From positions 5,180 to 69,179 of the forward strand of contig NZ_LNZC01000029.1 in the NCBI RefSeq assembly GCF_001467535.1: a stretch of DNA of 64,000 bases, written 5' to 3'. The notes under the pieces are model-generated. The model saw only the letters and a program-made list of their open reading frames with translations. It was not told where the DNA came from and made no database searches. A program made the position numbers and the translations under genes. This stretch comes from Legionella worsleiensis (GTDB lineage Bacteria; Pseudomonadota; Gammaproteobacteria; Legionellales; Legionellaceae). Positions 28,093-38,590 of the stretch are shown piece by piece. Each line of letters starts with the position of its first letter. Position 1 is the first letter of the stretch.

Positions 28093-29079
28093 TTGCGCTA
28101 CATTCACATCAACAATCCTGGTTCTAACAGTCAATTAATAATGACCGAAGGAACAAAACCAGAATTCACTCCCAGTCAAATACTAATTAAAGTTCATGCA
28201 ACCGCATTAAACAGAGCTGATTTAATGCAACGATTGGGTAAATATCCCCCTCCCCAAGGTGAGTCCGATATTCCTGGACTTGAAGTGGCTGGAGAAGTCA
28301 TTGCTGTTGGTGCCAAGGTTAAACAATTTAAACCTGGTGACAGGGTTTATGGTCTTGTTGCCAGTGGTGGCTACGCAACCTATTGTCCTGTTGAGTCAAC
28401 ATTAGCGCATATCATTCCTCCTGACTGGAGCTATTCTATGGCAGCTGCCCTACCTGAGGCACTAACCACCGTGTACGCCACTCTTTTTGATCTGGGTTCT
28501 TTGAAAAAAGGGCAAACTTTATTAATTCATGGCGCAGGAAGTGGTATTGCCTCCTTGGCAATTCAAATGGCCAAAATCACCAAAGCAAAAGTAGTGACCA
28601 CAGTGGGTGATGAAAGTAAAAGGATTAAGGCTCTTGAATTAGGAGCAGATCAGGTGATTAATTATAAAGAACAAGATTTCGAAAATTTAGTAGAAGATCA
28701 CAGCATTAACCTGATTATTGATTTCATAGGCGGAGACTATTTTAACAAGCACCTCCATTTGTTAAAACCCAAAGGAAAATTAATCCAGATTGCTTGCCTT
28801 AAGGGAAGTAGCGTTGAGTGCAATCTGGCTCTGATAATGCGCAAAAGATTGCACATTATCGGATTTGTTTTGCGGTCGCAAAGCATTAAAGAGAAATCCA
28901 GACTCTGGAGGCTGGCTCATCAACACTGGAATGACGCTTTACATAGACAGGAGCTTAAACCCTTAATCGATTCTGAATTTCATCTCGAGGATATAGAACA
29001 AGCTCAAGCACGCATGCAAGAAGGAAAACATTTTGGAAAAATTGTGATCCTTACTCGCCAGGCAAAGAGCAGTCATTAA
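28093..29079 (+). CDS. NAD(P)H:quinone oxidoreductase, zinc-less MDR family
   Basis: A medium-chain dehydrogenase/reductase of the quinone oxidoreductase (TED2/PIG3-like) type; these are soluble NADPH-dependent enzymes acting on quinones. The best start is the TTG after AGGGAGA, giving 328 residues beginning M-RYIHINNPG; the earlier frame opening lacks a ribosome site. Visible motifs are LNRADLMQRLGKYPPPQG (25-42 or so), IPGLEVAGEVIAVG, and the nucleotide loop LIHGAGSGIASLAIQMAK. The structural-zinc and catalytic-zinc Cys/His set is missing, as expected. Single gene, converging with the ClC gene. Confidence 0.87.
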   Translation: MRYIHINNPGSNSQLIMTEGTKPEFTPSQILIKVHATALNRADLMQRLGKYPPPQGESDIPGLEVAGEVIAVGAKVKQFKPGDRVYGLVASGGYATYCPVESTLAHIIPPDWSYSMAAALPEALTTVYATLFDLGSLKKGQTLLIHGAGSGIASLAIQMAKITKAKVVTTVGDESKRIKALELGADQVINYKEQDFENLVEDHSINLIIDFIGGDYFNKHLHLLKPKGKLIQIACLKGSSVECNLALIMRKRLHIIGFVLRSQSIKEKSRLWRLAHQHWNDALHRQELKPLIDSEFHLEDIEQAQARMQEGKHFGKIVILTRQAKSSH

Positions 29080-29093
29080 TTCTAATACATGAC

Positions 29094-30410
29094 TTAACCT
29101 TGAGATCTGTTCCATTTATCCCTACTGTTTTGTGAGCCTAAGCGTAACGTACGTTCTAACAATTGCGTGTAAATAGGCTCATTTCCGGCTAATTGCACTA
29201 TGGTGGTTGACGTAATGCAGGTAATCATCAAAGGCAATATCAACGAATAGTTTTGCGTCATTTCCACGACCAAAACAACGCCGGTGATCGGGGAGCGCAC
29301 TGAGGCAGCAAATAAAGCCCCCATGCCAGCCACCGCAAACATACCCGGATGAATGGACGAATCAATACTCAAATAGCCAAAAAGGTGGTAAACAGCCAAA
29401 CCAAGCAACGTGCCCAATGCGAGCATGGGAGCAAAAATTCCGCCCGGAATTCCTGTTGAATAAGACAGCATAGTCGTAATGAAACGAACAACAATGAGTA
29501 AACACAAAATCCCAAAGGCGGGAGACAGGCTTAGAGCCTGATTAATAATTTGATAACCGCCGCCAACCATTTGAGGATGGATATAGACCAGGTAACCAAC
29601 TAAAAATCCAACCGCGCAGACATACACTATTTTATCTCTGGGATTAAGTTTATCCAGAAGACAAAGTATTCCCATTAAAGACTTGTTGAACACTATGCCC
29701 ACAAATCCCACCACAATGCCAAAAAGGCAAAACCACCACAAAGCCTGCAAACTGGGTAAGGCAAACAGTTCCATTTTTATCGCCGGTTCAGAGCCTATAA
29801 TCAGATGCAAGGTAATTGTTGCCATAACGCAGCAGATGATGACCATTTTAAAATTCGTAAACGAATAGTTAAACTGGTTGCGCATCTCTTCCATCACAAA
29901 TAATACCCCGGCAAGCGGTGCATTAAATGCTGCGGCAAGACCGGCGGCTGAGCCCGCTGCAATTAACGTATCTTTTCTTTGTCGGGAAAGGTGAAGTAAA
30001 TCCCCAAGCATCTCGCCAAGGTTACCGCCCATCTGAATGGTTGGCCCCTCACGCCCCATCACCATATGTGCAGAAATAGACAGTACGCCTCCGATGAATT
30101 TAACAGGAATTAATCGCTTCCAAAATATTGGACGGACGTGCAAAAGAGTCCCTTCAATTTCTTGAACCCCACTTCCTGCAGCCTCTGGAGCAAAATGCCT
30201 TACTAAAAGAAAAGCTGCTAAAACCATAATCATGGTCACTAAAGCGCTAATCAACCCTTCAGGAAGAGCTGTAGTACTAATAAAACCATAAAATGAATTC
30301 ATCAAGGAGACCAATCCGGCAATAGCCAATTGAAATAATGAAGCAAAAAATCCTGTTATTACTCCTAAAACTATAGATACAGCATAAAGAATGAGTATCT
30401 TTTTATCCAT
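29094..30410 (-). CDS. clcA: ClC-type H+/Cl- antiporter
   Basis: An integral membrane chloride transporter of 438 residues. The chloride-filter motifs are readable: GSGVQ (first, GSGIP variant), MGREGPTIQMG with the gating Glu, LFVMEEMRNQF with the internal proton Glu, GIPGGIFAPMLALGT, and the late filter Tyr in EPIYTQLLERT. Having both glutamates points to an exchanger, not a channel. Bacterial ClcA supports acid resistance. No CBS domains. It ends 14 bases from the convergent quinone oxidoreductase gene, and its start overlaps the trpE(G) stop. Confidence 0.92.
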   Translation of the reverse strand: MDKKILILYAVSIVLGVITGFFASLFQLAIAGLVSLMNSFYGFISTTALPEGLISALVTMIMVLAAFLLVRHFAPEAAGSGVQEIEGTLLHVRPIFWKRLIPVKFIGGVLSISAHMVMGREGPTIQMGGNLGEMLGDLLHLSRQRKDTLIAAGSAAGLAAAFNAPLAGVLFVMEEMRNQFNYSFTNFKMVIICCVMATITLHLIIGSEPAIKMELFALPSLQALWWFCLFGIVVGFVGIVFNKSLMGILCLLDKLNPRDKIVYVCAVGFLVGYLVYIHPQMVGGGYQIINQALSLSPAFGILCLLIVVRFITTMLSYSTGIPGGIFAPMLALGTLLGLAVYHLFGYLSIDSSIHPGMFAVAGMGALFAASVRSPITGVVLVVEMTQNYSLILPLMITCITSTTIVQLAGNEPIYTQLLERTLRLGSQNSRDKWNRSQG

Positions 30411-32586
30411 TTGATTTCACCATATCCATTAAATTAACAATAATTTTAAGACCTGCCTGATGTGTTAGTGATAAAATTGTTTCGGGATGAAACTGCACCG
30501 CATGCACAGGAAGATGCTTATGAGATACAGCCATCACTATGCCGTCATCACTCATTGCAGTAACCAGCAAATCCTTAGGTAATGCAGCTAATCGGGCATA
30601 AAGAGAATGATATCTTCCAGCCCTGAAGGAATTACCCAATCCACGAAACAAACCGTCAGGTTTTAGTACCGAAATCTGGGATGATTTACCATGCATGGGA
30701 TAATCAAGCACATCAAGAGTACCACCAAAATGTTCTACTATGCCTTGTAAACCAAGACAAACACCAAAGATGGGGATATGACGGTCAAGGATCTCTTTAA
30801 TGGTTTCAGACAGGTTAAAATCAGTCGGTTTACCTGGCCCTGGTGACAAGACGACCAAATCATAGGCATTATTTTTTAAAAAATTAAGGGCATTATCATA
30901 ACGAACAGTACTAACCGCAGCCCCTGTCTGACGTAAATAATTTGCTAAAGTATGAACAAAAGAATCTTGATGATCAATAAGCAACACTTTTTTATCATGG
31001 CCAGTCTTAGGCAGATTTATGATTTTTTTATGATGTAAAGGCTCAGCGTTGTTCAGAAGATCCAAAAATGCGGACGCTTTCAAACGGGTTTCCTGCTCTT
31101 CTAATTCAGGAACTGAATCATAAAGCAAAGTAGCTCCTACTCTAACCTCGGCAACGCCCTGTTCAATTCGAACAGTTCGCAACACAAGTCCCGTATTCAA
31201 GTTCCCATCAAAACCAAACCAACCTACAGCACCGGCATACCACTTGCGAGGCGATTGTTCATGCTGCTCTATAAAGTTCATTGCCCAAATTTTAGGTGCA
31301 CCGGTTACCGTCACTACCCACATATGCGTTAAAAAAGCATCTACGGCATCAAATTCATCCCTTAAAATGCCTTCAACGTGATCTACAGTATGGATTAGTC
31401 GAGAGTACATTTCGATTTGACGACGTCCAATCACTCGGACACTACCTGCCTCACAAATCCGTGATTTATCATTACGGTCTACGTCGGTACACATGGTCAA
31501 TTCTGATTCTTCTTTTTCGGAATCCAATAAACACTGAATGTTTCTTGCATCCTCAATCGCATCTGCACCTCGTTTTATGGTTCCAGATATAGGGCAGGTT
31601 TCAACCCGCCGCCCCTGAACCCGCACATACATTTCAGGAGAAGCACCCACCAAATACTCGCCCTCTCCCAGATTAATAAAAAAACCATAAGGAGATGGAT
31701 TGCTAAGCCGCATTTTGCTGAATAATGAAGAGGGCTTTTCGGTAAAATGAGTATAAAAAGTTTGACTGGGCACAACTTCAAACAAATCACCACAAGCAAA
31801 ACGTTCTTTTGCTTTTTCGACTACCTGAGCATATTGCCCCGGAGCATGATCACAGTCTTTTTGCGGTTTATTTAAAGGTTGATAAGGTGCGTATATCCCA
31901 TCTCGAGCTAAAGATTGAGTTGATTTACCCTGAAATTGAAAATCATAACGGCGCAGAAAAGCCTCTTCCTTACGATGGTTTACTATGTAAATTTCATCAG
32001 GTAAATAAAGTACCATTTCTCTTTGTTGATCATCTCTTTTTTTATGCAAGGTCAATTGTTCAAACTGATGAATTAAATCAAAACCAAAAGCACCGTATAA
32101 ACCGAGATAATGGTCTTCTTCTGATTTAAAAAAAGCAAGGAGCAAACGAATCACACTAAACACAGAAGGCTGCTGGCTTCGCTCCTCTTCACTAAACACC
32201 TTTTGCGAGGATTTGATACTCAAACGGCACAACACATGGGTTTGTTCTATGATGTCCAAATATTCCTGTGCGGATAATAAAGGGCAGATAAAGGCTAATA
32301 AAGCCTCTCCCCGCTGGTTTAACGCTTCCAGTGTTATGAGACTTTGTTTGCACGCTATCGCTAGAGGAGGATTGTAAAACCCAATATCCCAACAGGTATA
32401 ACGCCCAGGAAACTCAAAACTTGAGGCAAACAGTGCGCCTCTGTGGGAATCAATGCGCTCAAGTAATGACTCAATACCTTCACGATAATCAAGCGCATGT
32501 TGCGAAAACTCGACATGAACGCCGCCCTGGGTTTTATAATGCTGTAGCATGGTTGTCGTACTCTTTGATAATAAACTGCCACTCAT
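30403..32586 (-). CDS. trpE(G): Fused anthranilate synthase TrpE(G)
   Basis: Makes anthranilate from chorismate and glutamine, the first step of tryptophan synthesis. The 727-residue protein joins the TrpE chorismate-binding part (to about 520, with GRYTCWDIGF, VVPSQTFYTHF, CPISGTIKRGAD and VVTVTGAPKIWAMNFIE) to a C-terminal TrpG glutaminase (SPGPGKPTDF, nucleophile in FGVCLGLQGIVEHFGG, and VQFHPETILS). The ISGT motif and the single-chain arrangement match the rhizobial-type TrpE(G), not PabB or PhzE. It overlaps the clcA start slightly. The start could also be 12 codons further in. Confidence 0.9.
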   Translation of the reverse strand: MSGSLLSKSTTTMLQHYKTQGGVHVEFSQHALDYREGIESLLERIDSHRGALFASSFEFPGRYTCWDIGFYNPPLAIACKQSLITLEALNQRGEALLAFICPLLSAQEYLDIIEQTHVLCRLSIKSSQKVFSEEERSQQPSVFSVIRLLLAFFKSEEDHYLGLYGAFGFDLIHQFEQLTLHKKRDDQQREMVLYLPDEIYIVNHRKEEAFLRRYDFQFQGKSTQSLARDGIYAPYQPLNKPQKDCDHAPGQYAQVVEKAKERFACGDLFEVVPSQTFYTHFTEKPSSLFSKMRLSNPSPYGFFINLGEGEYLVGASPEMYVRVQGRRVETCPISGTIKRGADAIEDARNIQCLLDSEKEESELTMCTDVDRNDKSRICEAGSVRVIGRRQIEMYSRLIHTVDHVEGILRDEFDAVDAFLTHMWVVTVTGAPKIWAMNFIEQHEQSPRKWYAGAVGWFGFDGNLNTGLVLRTVRIEQGVAEVRVGATLLYDSVPELEEQETRLKASAFLDLLNNAEPLHHKKIINLPKTGHDKKVLLIDHQDSFVHTLANYLRQTGAAVSTVRYDNALNFLKNNAYDLVVLSPGPGKPTDFNLSETIKEILDRHIPIFGVCLGLQGIVEHFGGTLDVLDYPMHGKSSQISVLKPDGLFRGLGNSFRAGRYHSLYARLAALPKDLLVTAMSDDGIVMAVSHKHLPVHAVQFHPETILSLTHQAGLKIIVNLMDMVKSNG

Positions 32587-32704
32587 TCTACTTTAATTAA
32601 ATCCTTCTGCAATAAAGCGATTTAGTTAAACGTGTCACAGGAAACAAATTCTTTATTATTCACCTCCTGGAGCGTCCAGCACTTCATTTTAATCACAATC
32701 TCGC

Positions 32705-32710
32705 TATAAT
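32705..32710 (+). promoter_or_regulatory. -10 element of gatCAB
   Basis: A perfect TATAAT, 27 bases before the gatC start. The matching -35 (CTTCAT) is poor. Confidence 0.5.
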
Positions 32711-32736
32711 GAGGAACTTTTGATTGGGATGCCATC

Positions 32737-33033
32737 ATGACACTATCTACTAAAGATTTAGAACACATCGCAAGCTTGGCTTACTTGGAAATTGATACGG
32801 ATCATACTGCACAGCTAACTCAAGAAATCAGTTCTATTATGGATTTTGTTGATCAATTGCGCGCAGTTGATACCAAAGGCGTTGCCCCTCTTTTTCATCC
32901 TTTTGCATTACATCAACGGTTAAGAACAGATGAAGTAACCGAAACCGATTGTATCGCCGAATTAGAAGCAATTGCTCCGTTATTTGAAGACAATCTGTAT
33001 TTAGTCCCTAAAGTTTTGGAATCCGGTAAATAA
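32737..33033 (+). CDS. gatC: Asp-tRNA(Asn)/Glu-tRNA(Gln) amidotransferase subunit C
   Basis: The small stabilising subunit of GatCAB. 98 residues with the family pattern [13 protein letters not shown] near the N-terminus, [19 protein letters not shown] in the middle and LYLVPKVLE at the end. It is first in gatC-gatA-gatB, and gatA begins two bases after its stop. Confidence 0.94.
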   Translation: MTLSTKDLEHIASLAYLEIDTDHTAQLTQEISSIMDFVDQLRAVDTKGVAPLFHPFALHQRLRTDEVTETDCIAELEAIAPLFEDNLYLVPKVLESGK

Positions 33034-33035
33034 TT

Positions 33036-34487
33036 ATGGAACAACTCTCCCTTATTCAACTCGCCCAAGCGCTTCGTCAAGGCGAGTTCAGCAGTCACGA
33101 ATTAACACAACATTATATCGATAAAATAAAAGCACACTCTCATTTGAATGCCTTCATCGATTTTGATGCCGAATACGCACTCCAGCAAGCAAAGCAAGCT
33201 GATGATTTAATAAAAAACGGTCAAGGAACATCTTTGACTGGAATACCCATGGCACTGAAAGATCTCTTCTGTACAAAAACCATGAAGACAACCTGCGGTT
33301 CACGCATGTTAGCTCAATTTCAAGCGCCTTATGATGCAACCATTACCACCAAGCTCAATCAACAAGGTGCAATACTCCTGGGTAAAACCAACATGGATGA
33401 ATTTGCCATGGGCTCAGCTAACGAAAACAGTTATTTTGGGGCGGTAAAAAATCCCTGGGATCATAACAGAGTCCCTGGCGGCTCCTCAGGCGGTTCAGCC
33501 GCAGCAGTTGCAGCAGGTCTTGCACCCTTCGCCCTTGGTTCTGATACAGGTGGCTCCATACGCCAACCTGCGGCTTTTTGTGGGATTAGTGGAATCAAAC
33601 CGACCTATGGATTGGTGTCACGCTACGGCATGGTTGCCTACGCATCCAGCCTGGATCAAGCAGGACCTCTGGCGAAAAGCGCCGAAGATTTAGCTGTGAT
33701 TTTACCTGCGATCGCAGGTTTTGACCCCAAAGACTCAACATCAGTAGAACACCCTCTTCCCGATTATATTGCTGAACTCAATAAACCGTTAAATGATTTG
33801 CGTATAGGCCTTCCCTCCTGTTTCTTCCAACCTGAAGTGGATGCAGGGATACAACAGGCTATCCTGGATGCGGTTGAGGTATTTAAGCATCTTGGAGCAC
33901 AGATAATTGAAATGGATTTATCCCTGCAATCCTTGTGGGTACCATGCTATTACGTTATTGCTTGTGCGGAAGCATCATCTAATTTGTCTCGTTATGATGG
34001 TATCCGATTTGGACACCGCAGTAATAAGTCAGCCAATCTCATTGAATTAATAACACAGTCACGCAGTGAGGGATTTGGCGCTGAAGTACAACGCCGAATT
34101 CTTACCGGAACTCATGTCCTTTCTGCTGGTTATTTTGATGCCTATTACTTGCAAGCCCAAAAAATCAGACGATTAATTCAGGAAGAATTAACCGCTTCGT
34201 TGAATTCCGTAGATGTTATTCTTGGACCAACCACCCCAACCTGTGCCTTTAAGCTGGGAAATCATCATATTGACCCCATTCAAAATTACCTGGCCGATGT
34301 GTTTACCGTAGCCGCAAATCTTGCAGGATTACCTGCTTTGTCCATACCGGCAGGCTTTGCCGACGGGCTTCCTGTGGGCTTGCAATTAATGGGTAAACAT
34401 TTTAGTGAAGCCCGTCTGCTGAACACGGCGCATCAGTATCAACAACATACCCGCTGGCATCTTGCCAGCCCAAACAATAAAGGGTGA
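33036..34487 (+). CDS. gatA: Asp-tRNA(Asn)/Glu-tRNA(Gln) amidotransferase subunit A
   Basis: The amidase-signature subunit that frees ammonia from glutamine (or asparagine) for tRNA amidation. 483 residues. The Ser-cisSer-Lys triad is readable: the Lys in [13 protein letters not shown] near 76, the cis-Ser in [15 protein letters not shown] near 150, and the nucleophile in [14 protein letters not shown] near 175. Three bases separate it from gatB. Confidence 0.97.
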   Translation: MEQLSLIQLAQALRQGEFSSHELTQHYIDKIKAHSHLNAFIDFDAEYALQQAKQADDLIKNGQGTSLTGIPMALKDLFCTKTMKTTCGSRMLAQFQAPYDATITTKLNQQGAILLGKTNMDEFAMGSANENSYFGAVKNPWDHNRVPGGSSGGSAAAVAAGLAPFALGSDTGGSIRQPAAFCGISGIKPTYGLVSRYGMVAYASSLDQAGPLAKSAEDLAVILPAIAGFDPKDSTSVEHPLPDYIAELNKPLNDLRIGLPSCFFQPEVDAGIQQAILDAVEVFKHLGAQIIEMDLSLQSLWVPCYYVIACAEASSNLSRYDGIRFGHRSNKSANLIELITQSRSEGFGAEVQRRILTGTHVLSAGYFDAYYLQAQKIRRLIQEELTASLNSVDVILGPTTPTCAFKLGNHHIDPIQNYLADVFTVAANLAGLPALSIPAGFADGLPVGLQLMGKHFSEARLLNTAHQYQQHTRWHLASPNNKG

Positions 34488-34490
34488 TTT

Positions 34491-35924
34491 ATGGAATGGG
34501 ATACCGTAATTGGGCTTGAAGTCCATGCTCAGTTAAAAACACAATCCAAATTATTTTCAGGTGCATCTACCGCTTTTGGCGCAGAGCCAAACTCACAAAC
34601 CTGTTTTATTGACGCAGGACTACCTGGGGTATTGCCTGTATTAAATCAACAAGCACTGGTCATGGCCATTCAATTTGGTTTGGCAATCAATGCAGACATT
34701 AATGACTTATCAGTATTTGAACGAAAAAATTATTTTTATCCTGACTTGCCCAAAGGATATCAAATTAGCCAATTCCAAAAACCTGTAGTCAGTAATGGAC
34801 AACTCAAAATAGAGTTAGCAGATGGTCAATATAAACATGTTGAGATTGTAAGAGCACACCTTGAGGAGGACGCAGGAAAATCCCTGCATGAGGCGCACCT
34901 TGAATACACGGGCATAGATTTAAACCGAGCCGGAACCCCCCTTTTAGAAATCGTAACCGCACCCTGCCTTTATTCAGCGGAAGAAGCCATCCGGTATTTA
35001 AAAACACTGCATCAACTGGTACGATTTTTAGGCATTTGCGATGGCAACATGCAGGAGGGATCCTTCAGATGCGACGTCAATTTATCCATTAAGCCCAAAG
35101 GTTCTTCAACTCTGGGTACCAGAACAGAACTTAAAAATCTCAATTCCTTTCGATTTATTGAAAAAGCAATAGCTTTCGAACGAGCCAGACACCAGGAAGT
35201 TCTCGAAAGCGGGCAAAAGATCATTCAAGAAACACGTCTTTACAACCCCGACACTCACTCCACTCATGCAATGAGAGATAAAGAAAACGAAAACGATTAC
35301 CGTTATTTTCCTGATCCTGACTTGTTACCCATACATGTGCCACGCTTTCAAATTGCTGAAATAAAAAGCAACCTGCCAGATTTACCCGAGTACATCACTC
35401 AAAAATTAAAAGAAATTCCCTCGTTAAATGAGGAAGATGTTAATTTTCTCTTATCATCGCCTGAAGCGTATCAGTTTTATAAATCAGTAAAATCCTGCAC
35501 TCAGAGTCCAGATAAACTTATTATTAACTGGTTAAAAGGGCACTATGCGGCATCGCTCAATGAGCATCAATTGTCTTTTGATACCCCGCCTGTATCTGCA
35601 CAGACTTTGGCACGTTTATTAGATAAAATTCAAGACAATACCATTTCATCAACCAGTGCAAAAATTATTTTCGCTAAACTATGGGCTGGGGAAAAAGATG
35701 TTGACGCCATCATCCAGCGAGATGGACATCAACAAATGGATAACAGTGCTGCTCTTGAGGAATTGATTACTAAAACCATCAGCCAATATCCAGAACAGGC
35801 TGCAGAATATAAAGCCGGAAAAGAAAAACTATTGGGATTTTTTGTAGGTCAAATTATGAAACAAACCAAAGGACAAGCGAACCCCGAACAGATAAACCCA
35901 TTAGTTAAAAAACATCTTGCTTAA
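34491..35924 (+). CDS. gatB: Asp-tRNA(Asn)/Glu-tRNA(Gln) amidotransferase subunit B
   Basis: The kinase/transamidase subunit that binds and activates misacylated tRNA. 477 residues starting [24 protein letters not shown], with [38 protein letters not shown] and RCDVNLSI, all conserved in GatB. The C-terminal YqeY-like tail domain that grips the tRNA is present ([18 protein letters not shown] onward). Last gene of gatCAB. Confidence 0.97.
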   Translation: MEWDTVIGLEVHAQLKTQSKLFSGASTAFGAEPNSQTCFIDAGLPGVLPVLNQQALVMAIQFGLAINADINDLSVFERKNYFYPDLPKGYQISQFQKPVVSNGQLKIELADGQYKHVEIVRAHLEEDAGKSLHEAHLEYTGIDLNRAGTPLLEIVTAPCLYSAEEAIRYLKTLHQLVRFLGICDGNMQEGSFRCDVNLSIKPKGSSTLGTRTELKNLNSFRFIEKAIAFERARHQEVLESGQKIIQETRLYNPDTHSTHAMRDKENENDYRYFPDPDLLPIHVPRFQIAEIKSNLPDLPEYITQKLKEIPSLNEEDVNFLLSSPEAYQFYKSVKSCTQSPDKLIINWLKGHYAASLNEHQLSFDTPPVSAQTLARLLDKIQDNTISSTSAKIIFAKLWAGEKDVDAIIQRDGHQQMDNSAALEELITKTISQYPEQAAEYKAGKEKLLGFFVGQIMKQTKGQANPEQINPLVKKHLA

Positions 35925-35983
35925 GGGCTGATTTACTATTTTGGGGTCAGTATTATAACGAATCTGAAAAAGGATACATTACT

Positions 35984-37393
35984 ATGCATGACATCATATG
36001 CCCACACTGCCAAAAGGCATTTAAAATTGACGAGACTGGGTATGCAGAGATCCTGAAACAGGTTCGTGACAAAGATTTTGAGCAGCAGTTACATAAGCGG
36101 CTGGAGTTGGCTGAAAAAGATAAGATTAACGCAGTACAACTGGCTAAGACTCAAATTACCAGCGAATTAGAACGAGCCGCAGCAACTAAAGATGCTGAAA
36201 TCATGGAATTGAAGGCCAGGCTTGATGCCAGTGAAATCCAAAAAAAACTTGCGGTGACTGAAGCACTCAATGTCCTGGAAAAAGAGCGTGATGCACTGTC
36301 CAATGAGCTCAAGCAAGCACGGCTTGAGAATCAGGTTAGCGCCCAACTTGCCGAAGAAAAATTCGTAAATGAACGGCAAAAAATTGCGGCAATGAAGGAC
36401 GTTGAAATTCAGGAGTTGAAAGCGAAAATTGAATCTATAGAGCTGACCCAGAAGATTGCGATGACTGATGCCGTTTTGACCATTGAACGAGAAAGGGACA
36501 AGCTGAAAAACGACTTTATACAAATGCAGCTCGAAAAGCAGCGTGTTGAACAGTCACTGAAAGAGAAGTATGAAACCCAAATCAAAGATCGTGAAAGCGA
36601 GATTGAGCGCCTGCGTGATATGAAAGCTCGCCTGTCAACAAAGATGGTTGGCGAGACTCTTGAGCAACATTGTGAAACCGAGTTCAATCGCATTAGGGCA
36701 ACAGCATTTCCAAAAGCGTATTTTGAAAAAGACAACGATTCACGCACCGGTAGCAAAGGGGATTATATCTTTCGTGATTTTGATGAGGCTCAGACTGAGT
36801 TCGTCTCTATCATGTTCGAGATGAAAAACGAAAGCGACCAAACCGCTACCAAAAAAAAGAACGAAGACTTTTTTAAAGAGCTGGACAAAGACAGAAATGA
36901 AAAGAATTGTGAATACGCAATTCTTGTGTCACTTCTTGAGCCGGAGAGCGAGCTGTACAATGGCGGTATTGTTGATGTATCTCATCGTTACCGAAAAATG
37001 TACGTGGTGAGACCGCAGTTTTTCATTCCAATCATTACATTACTCCGAAATGCCGCTCAAAATTCACTACTGTACAAAAAAGAGCTTGCTTTAGTGAAAG
37101 AACAAAACATTGACATCACGAACTTTGAAAATGAACTCGAGGCGTTCAAAAGCGGTTTTGCCCGCAATTATGAATTGGCTTCCAGGAAATTTAAAACGGC
37201 TATTGAGGAAATCGACAAAACAATTGATCATCTGCAAAAGACTAAGGATGCTCTACTGGGCTCCGAGAATAATCTCAGGCTTGCTAACAACAAAGCTGAA
37301 GATTTAACGGTTAAGAAGCTAACCAAGGGTAACCCAACAATGGCCGCAAAATTTGACGATCTCAAGAGAGACGACGTTAACGATTCTGTATGA
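35984..37393 (+). CDS. DUF2130 protein with coiled coil and nuclease-like core
   Basis: A 469-residue protein. The N-terminus has a CPHC pair (Cys6, Cys9) like half of a zinc ribbon. Residues 30-215 are a long coiled coil with an internal near-duplication (69-110 resembles 139-180). The DUF2130 core (about 222-440) includes SKGDYIF and MFEMKNE: a Gly-Asp at 259-260 and Glu279-Met-Lys281, the spacing of a PD-(D/E)XK nuclease site. Function of the family is not established; a nuclease is inference. Its stop codon touches the 3' end of rnpB on the other strand, leaving no gap. Base composition looks slightly different from gatB, so transfer is possible. Confidence 0.72.
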   Translation: MHDIICPHCQKAFKIDETGYAEILKQVRDKDFEQQLHKRLELAEKDKINAVQLAKTQITSELERAAATKDAEIMELKARLDASEIQKKLAVTEALNVLEKERDALSNELKQARLENQVSAQLAEEKFVNERQKIAAMKDVEIQELKAKIESIELTQKIAMTDAVLTIERERDKLKNDFIQMQLEKQRVEQSLKEKYETQIKDRESEIERLRDMKARLSTKMVGETLEQHCETEFNRIRATAFPKAYFEKDNDSRTGSKGDYIFRDFDEAQTEFVSIMFEMKNESDQTATKKKNEDFFKELDKDRNEKNCEYAILVSLLEPESELYNGGIVDVSHRYRKMYVVRPQFFIPIITLLRNAAQNSLLYKKELALVKEQNIDITNFENELEAFKSGFARNYELASRKFKTAIEEIDKTIDHLQKTKDALLGSENNLRLANNKAEDLTVKKLTKGNPTMAAKFDDLKRDDVNDSV

Positions 37394-37787
37394 GGAGTCG
37401 GTCGATAAGCCGGGTTCTGTCGCGGACAATCATTCATCTGGGACACACGTCACCGTGTGCCTCAAGCAACCTACCCGAATCCCGTACGGGCCGCACGTTA
37501 TGACTTTGCAGTCAAATGGATTCCTATTTGGTCTTGCTCCGGGTGGGGTTTTCCCTGCCACGACTGTTGCCAATCGTGCGGTGCGCTCTTACCGCACCAT
37601 TTCACCCTTACCCGCATACTTTGATCGTGTTAAGAGGTTATCTCAACACGACAAGCATGTGGGCGGTATATTTTCTGTGGCACTTTCCGTAGGTTCACAC
37701 CTCCCAGGAGTTACCTGGCACCCTGCCCTTTGGAGCCCGGACTTTCCTCCCTTTGCAAAAGCAAAGAGCGATTGCCTGACCGACTCT
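37391..37787 (-). ncRNA. rnpB: RNase P RNA (class A)
   Basis: The catalytic RNA that trims tRNA 5' leaders. Minus-strand reading gives the bacterial class A signatures: GGAGGAAAGTCCGGGCTCC (P4 5' strand region), the block AGGGCAGGGTGCCAGGTAA, and near the 3' end GACAGAACCCGGCTTATCG, whose conserved bases pair to make P4. The ends are set by helix P1: GAGTCGGTC (37778-37786) pairs with GACCGACTC (37395-37403). The exact termini may move by a few bases. A likely -10 (TACCAT) lies just upstream. The open frame running antisense through it is spurious. Confidence 0.95.
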
Positions 37788-37890
37788 GTTGCCAATGGTA
37801 GCAGAGTGCCCAGCTAAAGACCACACATAATAGTGAATAAATACTGAAAACTACTAAAGAAATACTAAATTTAAATAATAACTATCCAAA

Positions 37891-38178
37891 TTAGAAATCA
37901 CGAGTTCCAATAAATTCATCATCAAAATAACGCTTTAGTTTTGTACGTAAAGTACCACGACTTACTCCAAGTACTCGAGCAGCTTTTGATTGATTGTAAC
38001 GGGTCAGTTCCATAACAGTACGGAACAAAGGAGCTTCAACTTCTTCAACAATCAATTGATATAAATTAAGATTTGCGTCTTTACTGCCAACACTTGATAA
38101 ATAACCTTTCACTGCGTTAATAACCTGATGTGACAGTGCTTCGTTACCTTGAACCACTTCTTGCACAACTGCATTCAT
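37891..38178 (-). CDS. fis: DNA-binding protein Fis
   Basis: A nucleoid-associated DNA-bending protein. 95 residues: an N-terminal beta-hairpin region, then helices ending in the Fis-type helix-turn-helix TRYNQSKAARVLGVSRGTLRTKLKRYF. The short length and lack of other domains separate it from NtrC-type activators. Legionella genomes carry more than one Fis paralogue that control growth-phase and virulence genes; this is one of them. It lies upstream of rnpB on the same strand with its own AT-rich promoter region. Confidence 0.92.
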   Translation of the reverse strand: MNAVVQEVVQGNEALSHQVINAVKGYLSSVGSKDANLNLYQLIVEEVEAPLFRTVMELTRYNQSKAARVLGVSRGTLRTKLKRYFDDEFIGTRDF

Positions 38179-38410
38179 TTTAATCTCCTAGCACAAAATA
38201 ATGAATAAAAATTATGTTCGGTAAATCCACGCACCAAACATCATGAACGATATAATATCAAATATCTCAAAGAGTGTAAACATTGTTTCAATGATATTCA
38301 TTTATTAAGGGAATATTAAGCAAAAGAAGTGTATCATATTTGAAAAGATTGTTAAAATAATTATATTATTCTTGTTCAATCTTAACAATTCATTAGCGAT
38401 TTATTGTAGA
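38179..38410 (-). other. AT-rich fis promoter region
   Basis: A very AT-rich stretch upstream of fis with many A/T tracts, fitting a Fis- or H-NS-bound regulatory region. No single -35/-10 pair stands out. The remaining part of the gap, up to 38590, holds the hairpin at 38424-38452 and nothing else that I can support. Confidence 0.35.
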
Positions 38411-38452
38411 TGTAACAAAACAAGTAACTCCCCACGTCATGTATGGAGTTAC
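38411..38452 (-). terminator. Terminator of the CaaX-protein gene
   Basis: On the minus strand, GTAACTCC and GGAGTTAC form an 8-bp stem with a 13-base loop, followed by TTGTTTTGTT. It sits about 140 bases beyond the stop of the gene at 38591-39220. Confidence 0.6.
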
Positions 38453-38590
38453 CAAAACAAAGCAGCAAATACTGCAAACTCACATAGCCACCCACTGATT
38501 TATAATCTTAATAAAAAAGAACGTGATACAGGATCTGAGCGGGACACGCCATGGAATCGAATCTGTTGCAAGAGAGTAGCGCCAGTGCAC

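Noticed and set aside
37353-37817. 154-codon open frame on the plus strand
   Set aside because: It runs antisense through the RNase P RNA; its sequence is explained by rnpB and it has no ribosome site or family pattern.
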